Assembly: GCA_041675005.1 (NCBI GenBank)
Contig: JBAYUQ010000001.1
Coordinates: forward strand, 62,001 to 126,000
Direction of reading: 5' to 3'
DNA: 64,000 bases
Source: PGYR01 sp041675005
GTDB lineage: Bacteria; Bacteroidota; Ignavibacteria; Kapaibacteriales; UBA2268
The notes under the pieces: generated by a model
What the model saw: only the letters and a program-made list of their open reading frames with translations
Database searches by the model: none
Told to the model about the DNA's origin: nothing
In this document: one piece after another, positions 45,914 to 54,635 of the stretch
How positions within the stretch are numbered: the first letter of the stretch is position 1
How the letters are laid out: each line of letters begins with the position of its first letter
Made by a program: the position numbers and the translations under genes

Positions 45914-46909
45914 TTAATATTGTAAGAAACCGACTTTCTTATACACTTTAGATAACGTTTTAAAGGCAACTTTATTAGCTTGCTCATCACCCTTTTTTAA
46001 GATATTAGTAAGTAATTCCTTGTCTTCTCTGTATCGTTTGAACTCCTCACGAATCGGCTGTATGTAAGAAGCCACTGCTTCTGCGACATCAGATTTGAAT
46101 TTTCCATAACCCTCACCCTCGTACTCGGCTACTATTTCTTTCGAGCTTTTGCCAGTAGAAACTGATAGAAGAGTAATCAGGTTTTCAATCCCTTCTTTAC
46201 CTTTTCCGGTAGTAACTTCACTTCCAGAATCTGTTACAGAACGCTTTATTTTACGAACGATAGTATCATTATCATCTGTGAGGAAAATAACAGCATTTTG
46301 ATTGGGGTCAGATTTAGACATTTTTGCTGTTGGCTCTTGCAAACTCATTATCCTAGCTCCAATCTCAGGAATATATGGCTCAGGTATCACAAAAGTTTCC
46401 GAATAGTGATGATTGAACCTCTGAGCTAGATTGCGTGTCAGCTCCAAATGCTGCTTTTGGTCGTCTCCAACTGGTACTGCATCTGCCTGATATAGTAATA
46501 TATCGCACGCCATAAGAATAGGATATGAGAATAGTCCTACGTTCACATTGTCTGGCTTTTTCTTTGATTTATCTTTGAATTGAGTCATTCGCTCTGCTTC
46601 ACCCATACCTGTAAATGAGCTCATAACCCACGCTAATTGTGCGTGAGCTGGTACATGCGATTGAGTGAACATAACAGAAGTTTCTGGGTCAATACCGCAA
46701 GCCAAGAACATAGCCGCTGTGTCCAAAGTCCACGAACGAAGATTAGCTGGCTCTTGCTTTTGGGTAATAGCGTGCAAATCCGCAATCATAAAAAACGATT
46801 CGAACTCCGTTTGCATTTTCTTCCAGTTGGAAAGTGCCCCAGTCAGATGACCGATAGTCAGCACACCCGATGGCTGTATTCCGCTTAGTATTCTCTTTTT
46901 CTCAGACAT
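45914..46909 (-). CDS. trpS: Tryptophanyl-tRNA synthetase
   Basis: 331 residues. The class I signatures are present: GIQPSGVLTIGHLTGAL (HIGH-type) and AKMSKSDPNQN (KMSKS). DAVPVGDDQKQHLELTRNLA and HYSETFVIPEPYI are diagnostic of TrpS. It charges tRNA-Trp. Monocistronic on the minus strand, divergent from cassette 2. Confidence 0.97.
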   Translation of the reverse strand: MSEKKRILSGIQPSGVLTIGHLTGALSNWKKMQTEFESFFMIADLHAITQKQEPANLRSWTLDTAAMFLACGIDPETSVMFTQSHVPAHAQLAWVMSSFTGMGEAERMTQFKDKSKKKPDNVNVGLFSYPILMACDILLYQADAVPVGDDQKQHLELTRNLAQRFNHHYSETFVIPEPYIPEIGARIMSLQEPTAKMSKSDPNQNAVIFLTDDNDTIVRKIKRSVTDSGSEVTTGKGKEGIENLITLLSVSTGKSSKEIVAEYEGEGYGKFKSDVAEAVASYIQPIREEFKRYREDKELLTNILKKGDEQANKVAFKTLSKVYKKVGFLQY

Positions 46910-47039
46910 ATTTTTTCTTGTTTTGGATTTCTAATAATCCGAAAATTAATCATTTTTGGGGGAATATTTATAGAATTGAATATATTTCTTAACGAGAAAT
47001 AGTAACAAAATATTAATAATATTAAATTAAATTCGGCAA

Positions 47040-47079
47040 AATGAAAAAATAATTAGGTTATTTCATTATTTTTTTTTTT
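47040..47079 (+). other. Hairpin followed by an 11-T run in the trpS-cassette 2 gap
   Basis: AATGAAA...TAA can pair with TTATTTCATT (with a 3-base bulge), followed by T residues 47069-47079. It has the form of a weak plus-strand terminator, although no plus-strand gene precedes it. The rest of the 360-base gap is AT-rich and holds the leader at 47133-47203; no ATTTT array is present, unlike the other three cassettes. Confidence 0.35.
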
Positions 47080-47132
47080 AGTTTCAATTAAATTTTTATT
47101 TTAAATCAGAAATTAGTGGGAAAAAATAATAA

Positions 47133-47203
47133 AGGTCAGAAAAAACTTCGTGGGTAATTCCTGACCTGTATTTATCATCTAAAATTGCACACCTCAAATG
47201 ATA
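47133..47203 (+). promoter_or_regulatory. Structured leader upstream of cassette 2 (copy B, most diverged)
   Basis: Hairpin 2 has outer stem AGGTCAG (47133-47139) with CTGACCT (47161-47167); the GTCAG-to-CTGAC span is 31 bases, as in the other copies, and the A-C mismatch beside it is kept. Hairpin 3 pairs TATCAT (47173-47178) with ATGATA (47198-47203) around a 19-base loop. The stem sequence differs from the GTCAAA/TTTGAC of the other copies yet still pairs. TTACAAAT follows, similar to the TACAAATATA of the other copies. Confidence 0.68.
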
Positions 47204-47269
47204 TTTACAAATTTAATGAATTATCCTCAAACAATTAAATAAATATTAATTTTTATAGGAATTTCAGAA

Positions 47270-48250
47270 ATGAAAAAAATTACAAACATATTGATTGCTC
47301 TTGGAGTAACACTATTCCTTCTGACAGTTGGGATGAAAAGCGAGGCGGAGGCACAAACACCGCATTGTGATGGTGATCCATGTGTGAATGCTTCTGCTTG
47401 TGGTTCTTGGATTCAAGCACCAGATTTACCCATCCCATTAGACCCAAATTGCCCTTCTTGTATTATGACAATTCGTTACAAATACAGGGATAACTCTGGG
47501 TGTAATAATCCATGTCCTAATGCACCTAAATTTGAATTCCAAATAGATTATGTAGTAACAGATGGTTCTTGCTTTTATCCTTGCAATGGAAACCCTGCTC
47601 AGTATAGTTTTAGTCAGATGGATAAATTATATATGGAAGCAGTATTTCAGTTAATTAAAAAATATTCATTACCATTTATAACTGTTCCACCGAATCCACC
47701 TTTAGGGTGTGGACCTGTTATTCCGAACTTTAAAGGGACTTCATGTAAAAAGCAATATATTGCTCCTGACGGAAATGTATATATTTTGACTTGTTTTCTA
47801 ACTGAATGTTGCGTTCAAAATCTTCAATTCTGTGTAGATATAAACGGTAAAGAGACTATGACTAAGGCTAATATTTATTCGCCGCCTGATAATTGTGGTA
47901 CTGATCCCGATGGTTTAAGTTGTACTTATTCATGTGACTGGGAATGGGAAGAATCATTAGTACCAAAAGAAGTGAAAGCACTTCCAAATAATATTTATGA
48001 TAATTATAAAGTAGATTATACTATTGACCCAAGTAATTTGAATATAAAATTAGAAGGAGAATTAAATGGGAAGCTTTCTCTAAATATCTTTAGCACTGAA
48101 GGTGTTAGTAATATTTATGAAGTATTCAACGTAAATGAGACAAGTTTTGAAATTAACTTAGATAATAATTTTACCAATGGTGCTTATTATATGGCTTTCA
48201 GTCTCAACGGTGAATTAATTAAAGTTGAAAGTTTCATGATAGTAAAATAA
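47270..48250 (+). CDS. Cysteine-rich secreted protein with CTD-like end (cassette 2, first gene)
   Basis: 326 residues. Signal peptide (ITNILIALGVTLFLLTVGM...EAEA/Q). The mature part has many cysteines, with CPSCIMTIRYKYRDNSGC matching CSGCTIKIHYSYRN of the 4346 protein, then a helix and PLGCG ... ECCVQNLQFC, again parallel to the 4346 protein. The last 85 residues (NLNIKLEGELNGKLSLNIFS, TNGAYYMAFSLNGELIKVES) have the shape of a T9SS CTD. The next gene starts 19 bases downstream. Function unknown; probably exported and disulfide-bonded. Confidence 0.8.
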   Translation: MKKITNILIALGVTLFLLTVGMKSEAEAQTPHCDGDPCVNASACGSWIQAPDLPIPLDPNCPSCIMTIRYKYRDNSGCNNPCPNAPKFEFQIDYVVTDGSCFYPCNGNPAQYSFSQMDKLYMEAVFQLIKKYSLPFITVPPNPPLGCGPVIPNFKGTSCKKQYIAPDGNVYILTCFLTECCVQNLQFCVDINGKETMTKANIYSPPDNCGTDPDGLSCTYSCDWEWEESLVPKEVKALPNNIYDNYKVDYTIDPSNLNIKLEGELNGKLSLNIFSTEGVSNIYEVFNVNETSFEINLDNNFTNGAYYMAFSLNGELIKVESFMIVK

Positions 48251-48268
48251 CAATTCTGAGGTTTTGAT

Positions 48269-49720
48269 ATGATTAAGTATATATTACTATTATTACTAGC
48301 AAATAGCTCAGTATTCTCTGTTGATTTTAATAAATATGATTTTACTCCATTATTGGTAAAGGAGGGATTTATATTAGAGCAAATCGAAACAAATAGTACT
48401 GGTAACATTATTGTATCTGGATATAATAAAATAGGCGATGATCCTCAAACTCATATTTTTAATAATGTGGTATTGAAATCAATTGATAAGGGATTAAATT
48501 GGACTATTATTTATTTAGATTCCAATGAAACTTTACCCAAATCTGAAAGGAGTTTCTACAATGTTGAAGAATTGAAGTATTTGGATAACGGTAATATATT
48601 ACTTTTTTCTCATACAGGGTATATTTTACAATCGTTTGACGATGGTGAGACTTGGATAAGAGATTCATTAGGTGTGTTCAAAACTCCAGTACAGGTCGAA
48701 TTTATTGATAGTGAAAATGGTATTGCACTATTTTTTAAATCTTATGATAAGAAACTTACTACAGAACTATACTTGACAAACGATGGTGGAATGAATTGGA
48801 ACGAATTAAATGTTCCAGTAAACGCTTTACTTGAATATGAAACAGAATTAAGAATAGGGGAGTTCTATTCTTTCGGTGAAGGTACTATTTCATTTTTTAT
48901 GGTTGATCGTCATTACGAAAATGATTCATTGATTGAATCAACGAATTACTTAATCAGTTCTCCTAATTATGGTACAACTTGGGAAAAGGAGATATTTAAT
49001 TTGCCTGTGGAACGTTCAAGAATAAAGTTTTTAGATGATAAGTATATTATTCTATTTGGTATTTTGCAATCCAAAACTCATTTTGACAATTTAGGAAATC
49101 CTTTTGGTCACGATATTGTTTTGGAGAGCTTCGATAGAGGGACTTCTTGGGATACACTTTTAATTAATTTAGATACTAATGTTAATTCTAGTATACAAGG
49201 TAGTCTTGAGTATGTTGATGAAAAATATTTATTATTCAGGGGGGCAAACTCTGGCATAAGTATTTTTGACAGAGGAAACAAAGGTATTATAGCCCTTTAC
49301 CCAAATAATATCTTAGAATTAAGAGAACAGTACAATTATCAGAATAGCTACGATTATATAAGATTTGGAGATAAAATACTAGTTACTGGTGGTGGTGGTT
49401 ATCTTTTTTATGTTGACTACAAAAGTCCGATAACTTCGGTAGAAGATTTGTTTAGTCAGTCTGAATTAGAGATTTATCCAAACCCAGTTTCTCGTAGTCA
49501 ATCTATTAATTTAAAATTAGCCCCAGTAGCATGGGGTATTTCTACAATTTCTATTATTGATATGAATGGTAGAACTATTTCCTCTTTTGATAGGAACTTA
49601 ACTTCTATTTCAGAGACTTTAGAAATCAATCCAAATAATAGTTTGACTTCGGGTCTGTATTTTGTCCAGATTGAATATCCAAACGGATTTGTCGATAGAC
49701 AGAAGTTTATCGTCAATTGA
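48269..49720 (+). CDS. Asp-box repeat protein with T9SS CTD (cassette 2, second gene)
   Basis: 483 residues, signal peptide MIKYILLLLLANSSVFS. Asp-box motifs include KSIDKGLNW, QSFDDGETW, LTNDGGMNW, SSPNYGTTW and ESFDRGTSW, spread through the first 300 residues. The C terminus (IYPNPVSRSQSINLKL ... TSGLYFVQIEYPNG...RQKFIVN) is a type A CTD, closest to that of the 5923 gene in cassette 1. A T9SS-exported beta-propeller is predicted. GAGG lies upstream of the ATG. Confidence 0.83.
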   Translation: MIKYILLLLLANSSVFSVDFNKYDFTPLLVKEGFILEQIETNSTGNIIVSGYNKIGDDPQTHIFNNVVLKSIDKGLNWTIIYLDSNETLPKSERSFYNVEELKYLDNGNILLFSHTGYILQSFDDGETWIRDSLGVFKTPVQVEFIDSENGIALFFKSYDKKLTTELYLTNDGGMNWNELNVPVNALLEYETELRIGEFYSFGEGTISFFMVDRHYENDSLIESTNYLISSPNYGTTWEKEIFNLPVERSRIKFLDDKYIILFGILQSKTHFDNLGNPFGHDIVLESFDRGTSWDTLLINLDTNVNSSIQGSLEYVDEKYLLFRGANSGISIFDRGNKGIIALYPNNILELREQYNYQNSYDYIRFGDKILVTGGGGYLFYVDYKSPITSVEDLFSQSELEIYPNPVSRSQSINLKLAPVAWGISTISIIDMNGRTISSFDRNLTSISETLEINPNNSLTSGLYFVQIEYPNGFVDRQKFIVN

Positions 49721-49735
49721 TATGTAATACTTATG

Positions 49736-49757
49736 AAAGGAGCTTCGGCTCCTTTTT
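49736..49757. terminator. Terminator between cassette 2 and priA
   Basis: AAAGGAGC (49736-49743), a TTCG tetraloop, GCTCCTTT (49748-49755) and more T residues. The stem also suits the converging priA transcript. Confidence 0.9.
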
Positions 49758-49771
49758 CATTTATAGCCCAA

Positions 49772-52270
49772 CTACATCACCGAGCTGGCATCTACGTTTA
49801 TGTTTATTCGCAAATCGCCATGACCACTGAGCTTAGTATAGAACTCAACGCAGCCCCACACATATTTCCGCATTACTTTACCCGTTGGGTCTAGTAGTTT
49901 GTTGTTTTTTATTACTATTATTTTTCTGTACTTCTTGCGTACTTTTTTAATAACTGGGTCTGTCGGTGGTAGTATATCTAGTTCTGGTTTATCTTTGGGG
50001 AAAGTCTTATAGAGTGCCATCGCCTGTCTTTCTAGCTGTGCATAATCAGAGGATATCATCTCGATTACCACTAACCTAGAAAATGGGGGATAGCTAAGAT
50101 CTTCTCTGTGTTGCAACTCCTCGCCGAGAAAATCTAGATTTAACAACTGCTTGATTGATTTGATAGCGTAGTTATTCGGTACTGTTGTTTGTAGAATTAC
50201 TTTACTCTCGGAGTTCTTGCTTCTACCAGCTCTACCTGCTACCTGATTTATTAGTTGGTATGTCTTTTCTGCGGCTCTTATATCACTCATAAATAAATCC
50301 ACATCAGCATTCAATATTCCTACTAACCCAATAGTAGAGAAATCCAACCCTTTGGCTATCATCTGCGTACCTACTAGTATATCTATCCCACCATCGGTGA
50401 ATTTCTGTAATATTTGTCTTTGCTTATTCTTATTAGTCACCGTATCCGAATCATATCGTACTACGGTTACTTTATCACCCAATATCTCATTTATCTCATC
50501 TTCTACTTGCTGAGTGCCAAGACCTATTTTCATCACATCATCTGCACCACAGCCTTTGCAATGTTCAGAATACTCTTCTTTCTGACCGCAATAGTGGCAT
50601 ATCATCATATTACTATGGCTGTGATAAGTCATTGCTATATCACAATCATCACAAAGCGGTATATGAGCACAGCTCTGACATTGAACGAAACTGGAATGAC
50701 CACGCCTATTTTGGAAGAGCATTACTTTTCTCCCTTCTGCAAGTGTAGATTTTATCTGCTCTATAAGCCCATAAGAGAACGAGCCGTGCATTCCACCCGA
50801 TTTGCGCGCATTTAGTAAGTCAACTAATTCAATAGCTGGTAGCTTGTGCGAATCAGCTCTTTCCGTCATCTGGAAATAACCGTACTTTCCTTGCTTGGCA
50901 TTATAGTAAGTCTCCAGCGAAGGAGTCGCCGACCCGAATAGCACAGGGCAATCTAGTATATGCCCTCTTACTGTTGCCAAATCCCTTGCATTGTATCGAG
51001 GAGCGGGGGAGTCTTGCTTGTAACTTTGGTCATGTTCCTCATCTACTATTATCAGCCCAATGTTTTTCATAGGGGAGAAGATAGTCGAGCGTGGGCCTAT
51101 TACAATGTCATATTCGCCGTTGGCTATCTGTTGCCATAGTTCATAACGTTCATTCTTGTTCAGCTTACTATGAATAGTACACACTCGCCCTGGGAACGAG
51201 AGCTTGAACCTATCCGTCAGCTGTGGGGTTAGTGATATTTCTGGCAGGAGCATAACCACTTGCTTACCTTTACTAATTACATCTCTGATTAAGTGCATAT
51301 ATATCAGAGTTTTCCCACTACCTGTTATACCGTGAATTAGGATATTCTTTTTTCCTGTGGCTATCTCTTGTCTGATATTGGTCAATAGTTCTTTTTGGAA
51401 GTCCGCTAACTCTAGCTGCAATTCAACTTTTGAGCTTAGCTCTGATAATTCATCTGTTACTCTGCTGACTTCTATCTCAACTTTTTCTATTAAACCTTTC
51501 TTTTCCAAGGCAGTAATAGCAGCAGAAGAAATATTATAATCGTTAATTAGCAATTGCTGCAATATTGGCTCACTAGTCTCTATATAGTGATTGCAAATAG
51601 TGTCAAACGCTTCCAATTGCTTTGCCGATCTAGAAAAGTACTCTTTCCCTATTCGGTGTATATACTTGTCGTCTATTCCTTCTGTTTTAGTTGGTCGAAC
51701 AGCTACCATCATTTTCGGCTTATGTTCTTCTCTCATCTCATAGCTTATATCTATGAATCCCGAATCTCGGAACTCTAAGTATTGCTTGTAACTATAAGTA
51801 AACGCGAATTTGTTTTTCAAAGTGCTGAGTGCGATATAATCATCTGACTCAGTGAGTAGATTGATAAGTTCTTCTCTTTTTTTGGAACTCTGTTTAAACT
51901 TTGTCAGTTCATTTTCGTTATATACGTCAGACAGTTTGACGAAAACTTCTTCTTGTGGGAAAGTCTTAGGTGGGAATGCCGCCATGAAAACTTCACCAAG
52001 TGAGCATAAGTAATAGTCAGCAGTCCATTGGCATAATTTCAAGAAACCTAAATCGGCAATCGGTTCTTTGTCAACTACATCTGATATTTCCTTCAGCTTA
52101 ATGTCTGGTTTATCTTTAGTTACATTGACTACTAACCCAGTTATAATCTTGTTGGAGAAATTAACGATTACACGCTTTCCTATCATATCTGAGCCGAAAC
52201 GCTCTGGTATGAGGTAAGAGTATATTTGGTTTACACGTAATGGTACAGATACTTCTGCTACTAGTGGCAT
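49772..52270 (-). CDS. priA: Primosomal replication protein N' (PriA helicase)
   Basis: 832 residues. Walker A GITGSGKTLIYMHLI, DEEHDQSYKQ, the zinc module with CQSCAHIPLCDDC and CHYCGQKEEYSEHCKGCG (all cysteines kept), then GTQMIAKGLDFSTIGLVGIL and QVAGRAGRS. It restarts stalled replication forks by loading the replicative helicase. Divergent from htrA. Confidence 0.97.
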   Translation of the reverse strand: MPLVAEVSVPLRVNQIYSYLIPERFGSDMIGKRVIVNFSNKIITGLVVNVTKDKPDIKLKEISDVVDKEPIADLGFLKLCQWTADYYLCSLGEVFMAAFPPKTFPQEEVFVKLSDVYNENELTKFKQSSKKREELINLLTESDDYIALSTLKNKFAFTYSYKQYLEFRDSGFIDISYEMREEHKPKMMVAVRPTKTEGIDDKYIHRIGKEYFSRSAKQLEAFDTICNHYIETSEPILQQLLINDYNISSAAITALEKKGLIEKVEIEVSRVTDELSELSSKVELQLELADFQKELLTNIRQEIATGKKNILIHGITGSGKTLIYMHLIRDVISKGKQVVMLLPEISLTPQLTDRFKLSFPGRVCTIHSKLNKNERYELWQQIANGEYDIVIGPRSTIFSPMKNIGLIIVDEEHDQSYKQDSPAPRYNARDLATVRGHILDCPVLFGSATPSLETYYNAKQGKYGYFQMTERADSHKLPAIELVDLLNARKSGGMHGSFSYGLIEQIKSTLAEGRKVMLFQNRRGHSSFVQCQSCAHIPLCDDCDIAMTYHSHSNMMICHYCGQKEEYSEHCKGCGADDVMKIGLGTQQVEDEINEILGDKVTVVRYDSDTVTNKNKQRQILQKFTDGGIDILVGTQMIAKGLDFSTIGLVGILNADVDLFMSDIRAAEKTYQLINQVAGRAGRSKNSESKVILQTTVPNNYAIKSIKQLLNLDFLGEELQHREDLSYPPFSRLVVIEMISSDYAQLERQAMALYKTFPKDKPELDILPPTDPVIKKVRKKYRKIIVIKNNKLLDPTGKVMRKYVWGCVEFYTKLSGHGDLRININVDASSVM

Positions 52271-52339
52271 AATCGAATTTTTGTAATTGTATTAGGTTTC
52301 AAATGTAATATAATCTAATTAGAATAAAGAGTGGAATAT

Positions 52340-53482
52340 ATGAAAAAACAATACATAATCTTATTTGTCAGTCTAGTTATGCTTTTTGCAATAAAAAGCG
52401 AAAGCATTGCACAAAATGACATAGCAAGTTCTCGTCAAAATGCGATAACTCGAGCAATAGAGAAAGCTAGTCCTGCCATTGTAGGTATAAACGTAACAGA
52501 AGTAAGGCAGGTACTATATCGTAATCCTTATGGAGGTACTTTATTCGAGAGATTTTTTGGTAAGCAAAGAGATAGAGTACGTGAGTATGAAGTAAAAGGA
52601 CTCGGTTCGGGGTTTATCATCTCTCCTGACGGATATATCCTAACTAATAACCACGTAGCTGGCAATGCAAAGAAAGTAGTTATCACAACCACTGACGGCA
52701 AGAGATACGATGCCGAAATTATAGGCACAGACCCAGCTACCGATATTGCTTTGCTAAAGATAAAATCTGATGATAAACTACCATATATACAATTCGCAAA
52801 TTCCGATGATTTGATAATAGGTGAATGGGCTATTGCACTAGGTAACCCATTTGGACTATTCGATATAAATGCAAAACCGACTGTAACAGTTGGAGTTATA
52901 TCTAATAAAGGCGTGAACTTCCTAGAGGAGCAAGACAAACGGTTAACTGTTTACAAAGATATGATTCAGACCGACGCAGCAATAAGCTCGGGTAACTCTG
53001 GTGGACCTTTGGTGAATGCCGAAGGGAAGGCAATAGGTATGAATACAATGATTTTTTCAACAGCTCAATCTCAATCGGGTTCAGGTAGTATAGGAATTGG
53101 GTTTTCCATTCCTATCAACAGAGTTAGCCAAATAGTTGAGTTGATAAAATCAAAGAAGGTTATTAACCGCAATGTTTTCTTAGGACTAGAAATACAAGAA
53201 ATTGACGACAAGGTGATATCTTATCTAAACTTACCAGACATAAGAGGAGTAGTTATATACTCTACACAAAACAACGGTCCAGCGAATAGAGCAGGGTTAG
53301 AACCCGGTGATGTGATACTTACAATCAATGGTCGGAAAGTGATGAGAGAAGATGATTACTATATTGAAATATATGATAGCATGGTCGGAGATACTATGGA
53401 ATTTCAAATCCTGCGTGGAGATAAGGAAAAAACTATTAAATTGCAGTTAGAAGAACCCCAACAAAACAGAAGATATAGATAG
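52340..53482 (+). CDS. HtrA/DegP-type periplasmic serine protease
   Basis: About 380 residues. Signal peptide MKKQYIILFVSLVMLFAIKS...IAQ. The trypsin-like triad is His in LTNNHVAGN (codon 52652), Asp in ATDIALLKI (codon 52742) and Ser in SSGNSGGPL (codon 52997). One PDZ domain follows (FLGLEIQEIDDKVISYL ... GLEPGDVILTINGRKV), so it is closer to DegS or a short HtrA than to two-PDZ DegP. It degrades misfolded envelope proteins. A GTG at 52331 is an alternative start; ATG 52340 has a better-placed AGTGGA. Its stop overlaps the lptB start by one base. Confidence 0.93.
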   Translation: MKKQYIILFVSLVMLFAIKSESIAQNDIASSRQNAITRAIEKASPAIVGINVTEVRQVLYRNPYGGTLFERFFGKQRDRVREYEVKGLGSGFIISPDGYILTNNHVAGNAKKVVITTTDGKRYDAEIIGTDPATDIALLKIKSDDKLPYIQFANSDDLIIGEWAIALGNPFGLFDINAKPTVTVGVISNKGVNFLEEQDKRLTVYKDMIQTDAAISSGNSGGPLVNAEGKAIGMNTMIFSTAQSQSGSGSIGIGFSIPINRVSQIVELIKSKKVINRNVFLGLEIQEIDDKVISYLNLPDIRGVVIYSTQNNGPANRAGLEPGDVILTINGRKVMREDDYYIEIYDSMVGDTMEFQILRGDKEKTIKLQLEEPQQNRRYR

Positions 53483-54243
53483 TGGAAGAAGGCAAATCAG
53501 TTCTATCAGCACAAGGACTAATCAAAATCTATGGCAAACGAACAGTTGTCAAAGGGATAGACATAGAAGTAAAGCAAGGTGAAATAGTCGGTCTGCTTGG
53601 TCCCAACGGAGCTGGTAAGACTACAGCCTTCTATATGATAGTTGGTATGGTTCGACCGAATAAGGGTATAGTACGAATAGATGATAAAAAGATTACCCGT
53701 AAGGCGATGTACCAACGCGCTAGAATGGGTATTAGTTATCTGCCACAAGAGCCATCTATATTCCGTAAGCTATCAGTTGAAGATAATATAAAAGCTGTAC
53801 TCCAGCTACAAAAAGGACTCAGCCGAAAGCAAGTAAAGGAAAAGTTAGAACAGCTCCTTGAAGATTTTAAAATTGCTCGTGTGCGTAAGAGTAAGGGGTA
53901 TATGCTTTCGGGAGGGGAGAGACGCCGTTGCGAGATAGCCCGAACGCTAGCATCAGACCCCAAATTCATTCTCTTAGATGAGCCATTCGCAGGAATTGAC
54001 CCTATTTCAGTAGAAGATATTATGGATATTATCTTTGCTCTTAAAAACAAGGGAATTGGAATACTAATCACCGATCACAACGTCCACGAAACTCTGTCAA
54101 TCACTGATAGAGCTTACATTCTAATAGACGGCAGTCTATTCACGAGCGGAAAATCCGAAGAAGTAGCTGCTAATCCTGATGTCCTCAAGTTTTACCTCGG
54201 CGAGAATTTCCGCTTGGAAAGATACGTACCTAAAGACCTATAA
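53482..54243 (+). CDS. lptB: LPS export ABC transporter ATP-binding protein LptB
   Basis: 253 residues from a GTG that overlaps the htrA stop. Walker A GPNGAGKTTAFYM, signature MLSGGERRRCEIART, Walker B FILLDEPFAGIDPIS and the LptB-specific ITDHNVHETL and SGKSEEVAANPDVLKFYLG. It energises extraction of lipopolysaccharide from the inner membrane. PorU attaches T9SS cargo to LPS, so the gene is linked by function to the secreted cassettes beside it. Its last 43 codons are duplicated at 57876-58007. Confidence 0.96.
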   Translation: MEEGKSVLSAQGLIKIYGKRTVVKGIDIEVKQGEIVGLLGPNGAGKTTAFYMIVGMVRPNKGIVRIDDKKITRKAMYQRARMGISYLPQEPSIFRKLSVEDNIKAVLQLQKGLSRKQVKEKLEQLLEDFKIARVRKSKGYMLSGGERRRCEIARTLASDPKFILLDEPFAGIDPISVEDIMDIIFALKNKGIGILITDHNVHETLSITDRAYILIDGSLFTSGKSEEVAANPDVLKFYLGENFRLERYVPKDL

Positions 54244-54359
54244 GCAATAAGTAAATTCGCCACTTTTGCCTACTTTGTTACTAATTCAACTCCCCCTTAA
54301 CTCTAGTTATAACATTTATATACAATTGTTGATAAAAGCTGCTTGTTTTTTAAAATAAA

Positions 54360-54386
54360 TTTGGATTTTATTTTATTTTAAACTTG
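54360..54386 (+). promoter_or_regulatory. Candidate promoter with a 3-unit ATTTT array (cassette 3)
   Basis: TTTG (54360-54363), three ATTTT units from 54365, then TAAACTTG (54379-54386), one mismatch from TAnnTTTG. Spacer 15 bases. A TACAAAT/ATTTGTA stem (54388-54394 with 54408-54414) follows. The 391-base gap 54244-54635 otherwise holds the leader. Confidence 0.5.
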
Positions 54387-54458
54387 ATACAAATGAAATT
54401 AATCAATATTTGTAAACTGTTCTATAAAATGAATTACAAATGAATCCAACAACAAAGC

Positions 54459-54583
54459 ACCACTCATCTGGAGGCAAAAAGTGGTTTTCAAATTCTAGTA
54501 GATATAAAAAAAGTCAGAAAAAACGAAAGTCGTTTTTCCTGACCTGTAGTTGTCAAACTAATTCTGACCGAACACATTTGACA
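54459..54583 (+). promoter_or_regulatory. Structured leader upstream of cassette 3 (copy C)
   Basis: Hairpin 1: ACCACT (54459-54464) with AGTGGT (54480-54485). Hairpin 2: 54513-54543, a 14-bp arm pair with a single A-C mismatch and a 3-base loop AAG. Hairpin 3: TGTCAAA (54551-54557) with TTTGACA (54577-54583), 19-base loop. Nearly identical to copy D before cassette 4. No T-run follows any hairpin, so they are not simple terminators. Confidence 0.72.
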
Positions 54584-54635
54584 GTCACAAATATAGCAAT
54601 AATTATTTATTATTAACATATTTATAGGTAAGCAA

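Noticed and set aside
54513..54543. Leader hairpin 2 as an intrinsic terminator.
   Set aside because: No T-run follows on the plus strand, and the true terminators of this genome (for example 3676-3710) have long T-runs.
54513..54583. The cassette leaders as integron attC sites.
   Set aside because: They lie before the genes with long untranslated regions and their own promoters, lack recognisable R'/R'' core sites, and no integrase gene is in the window.
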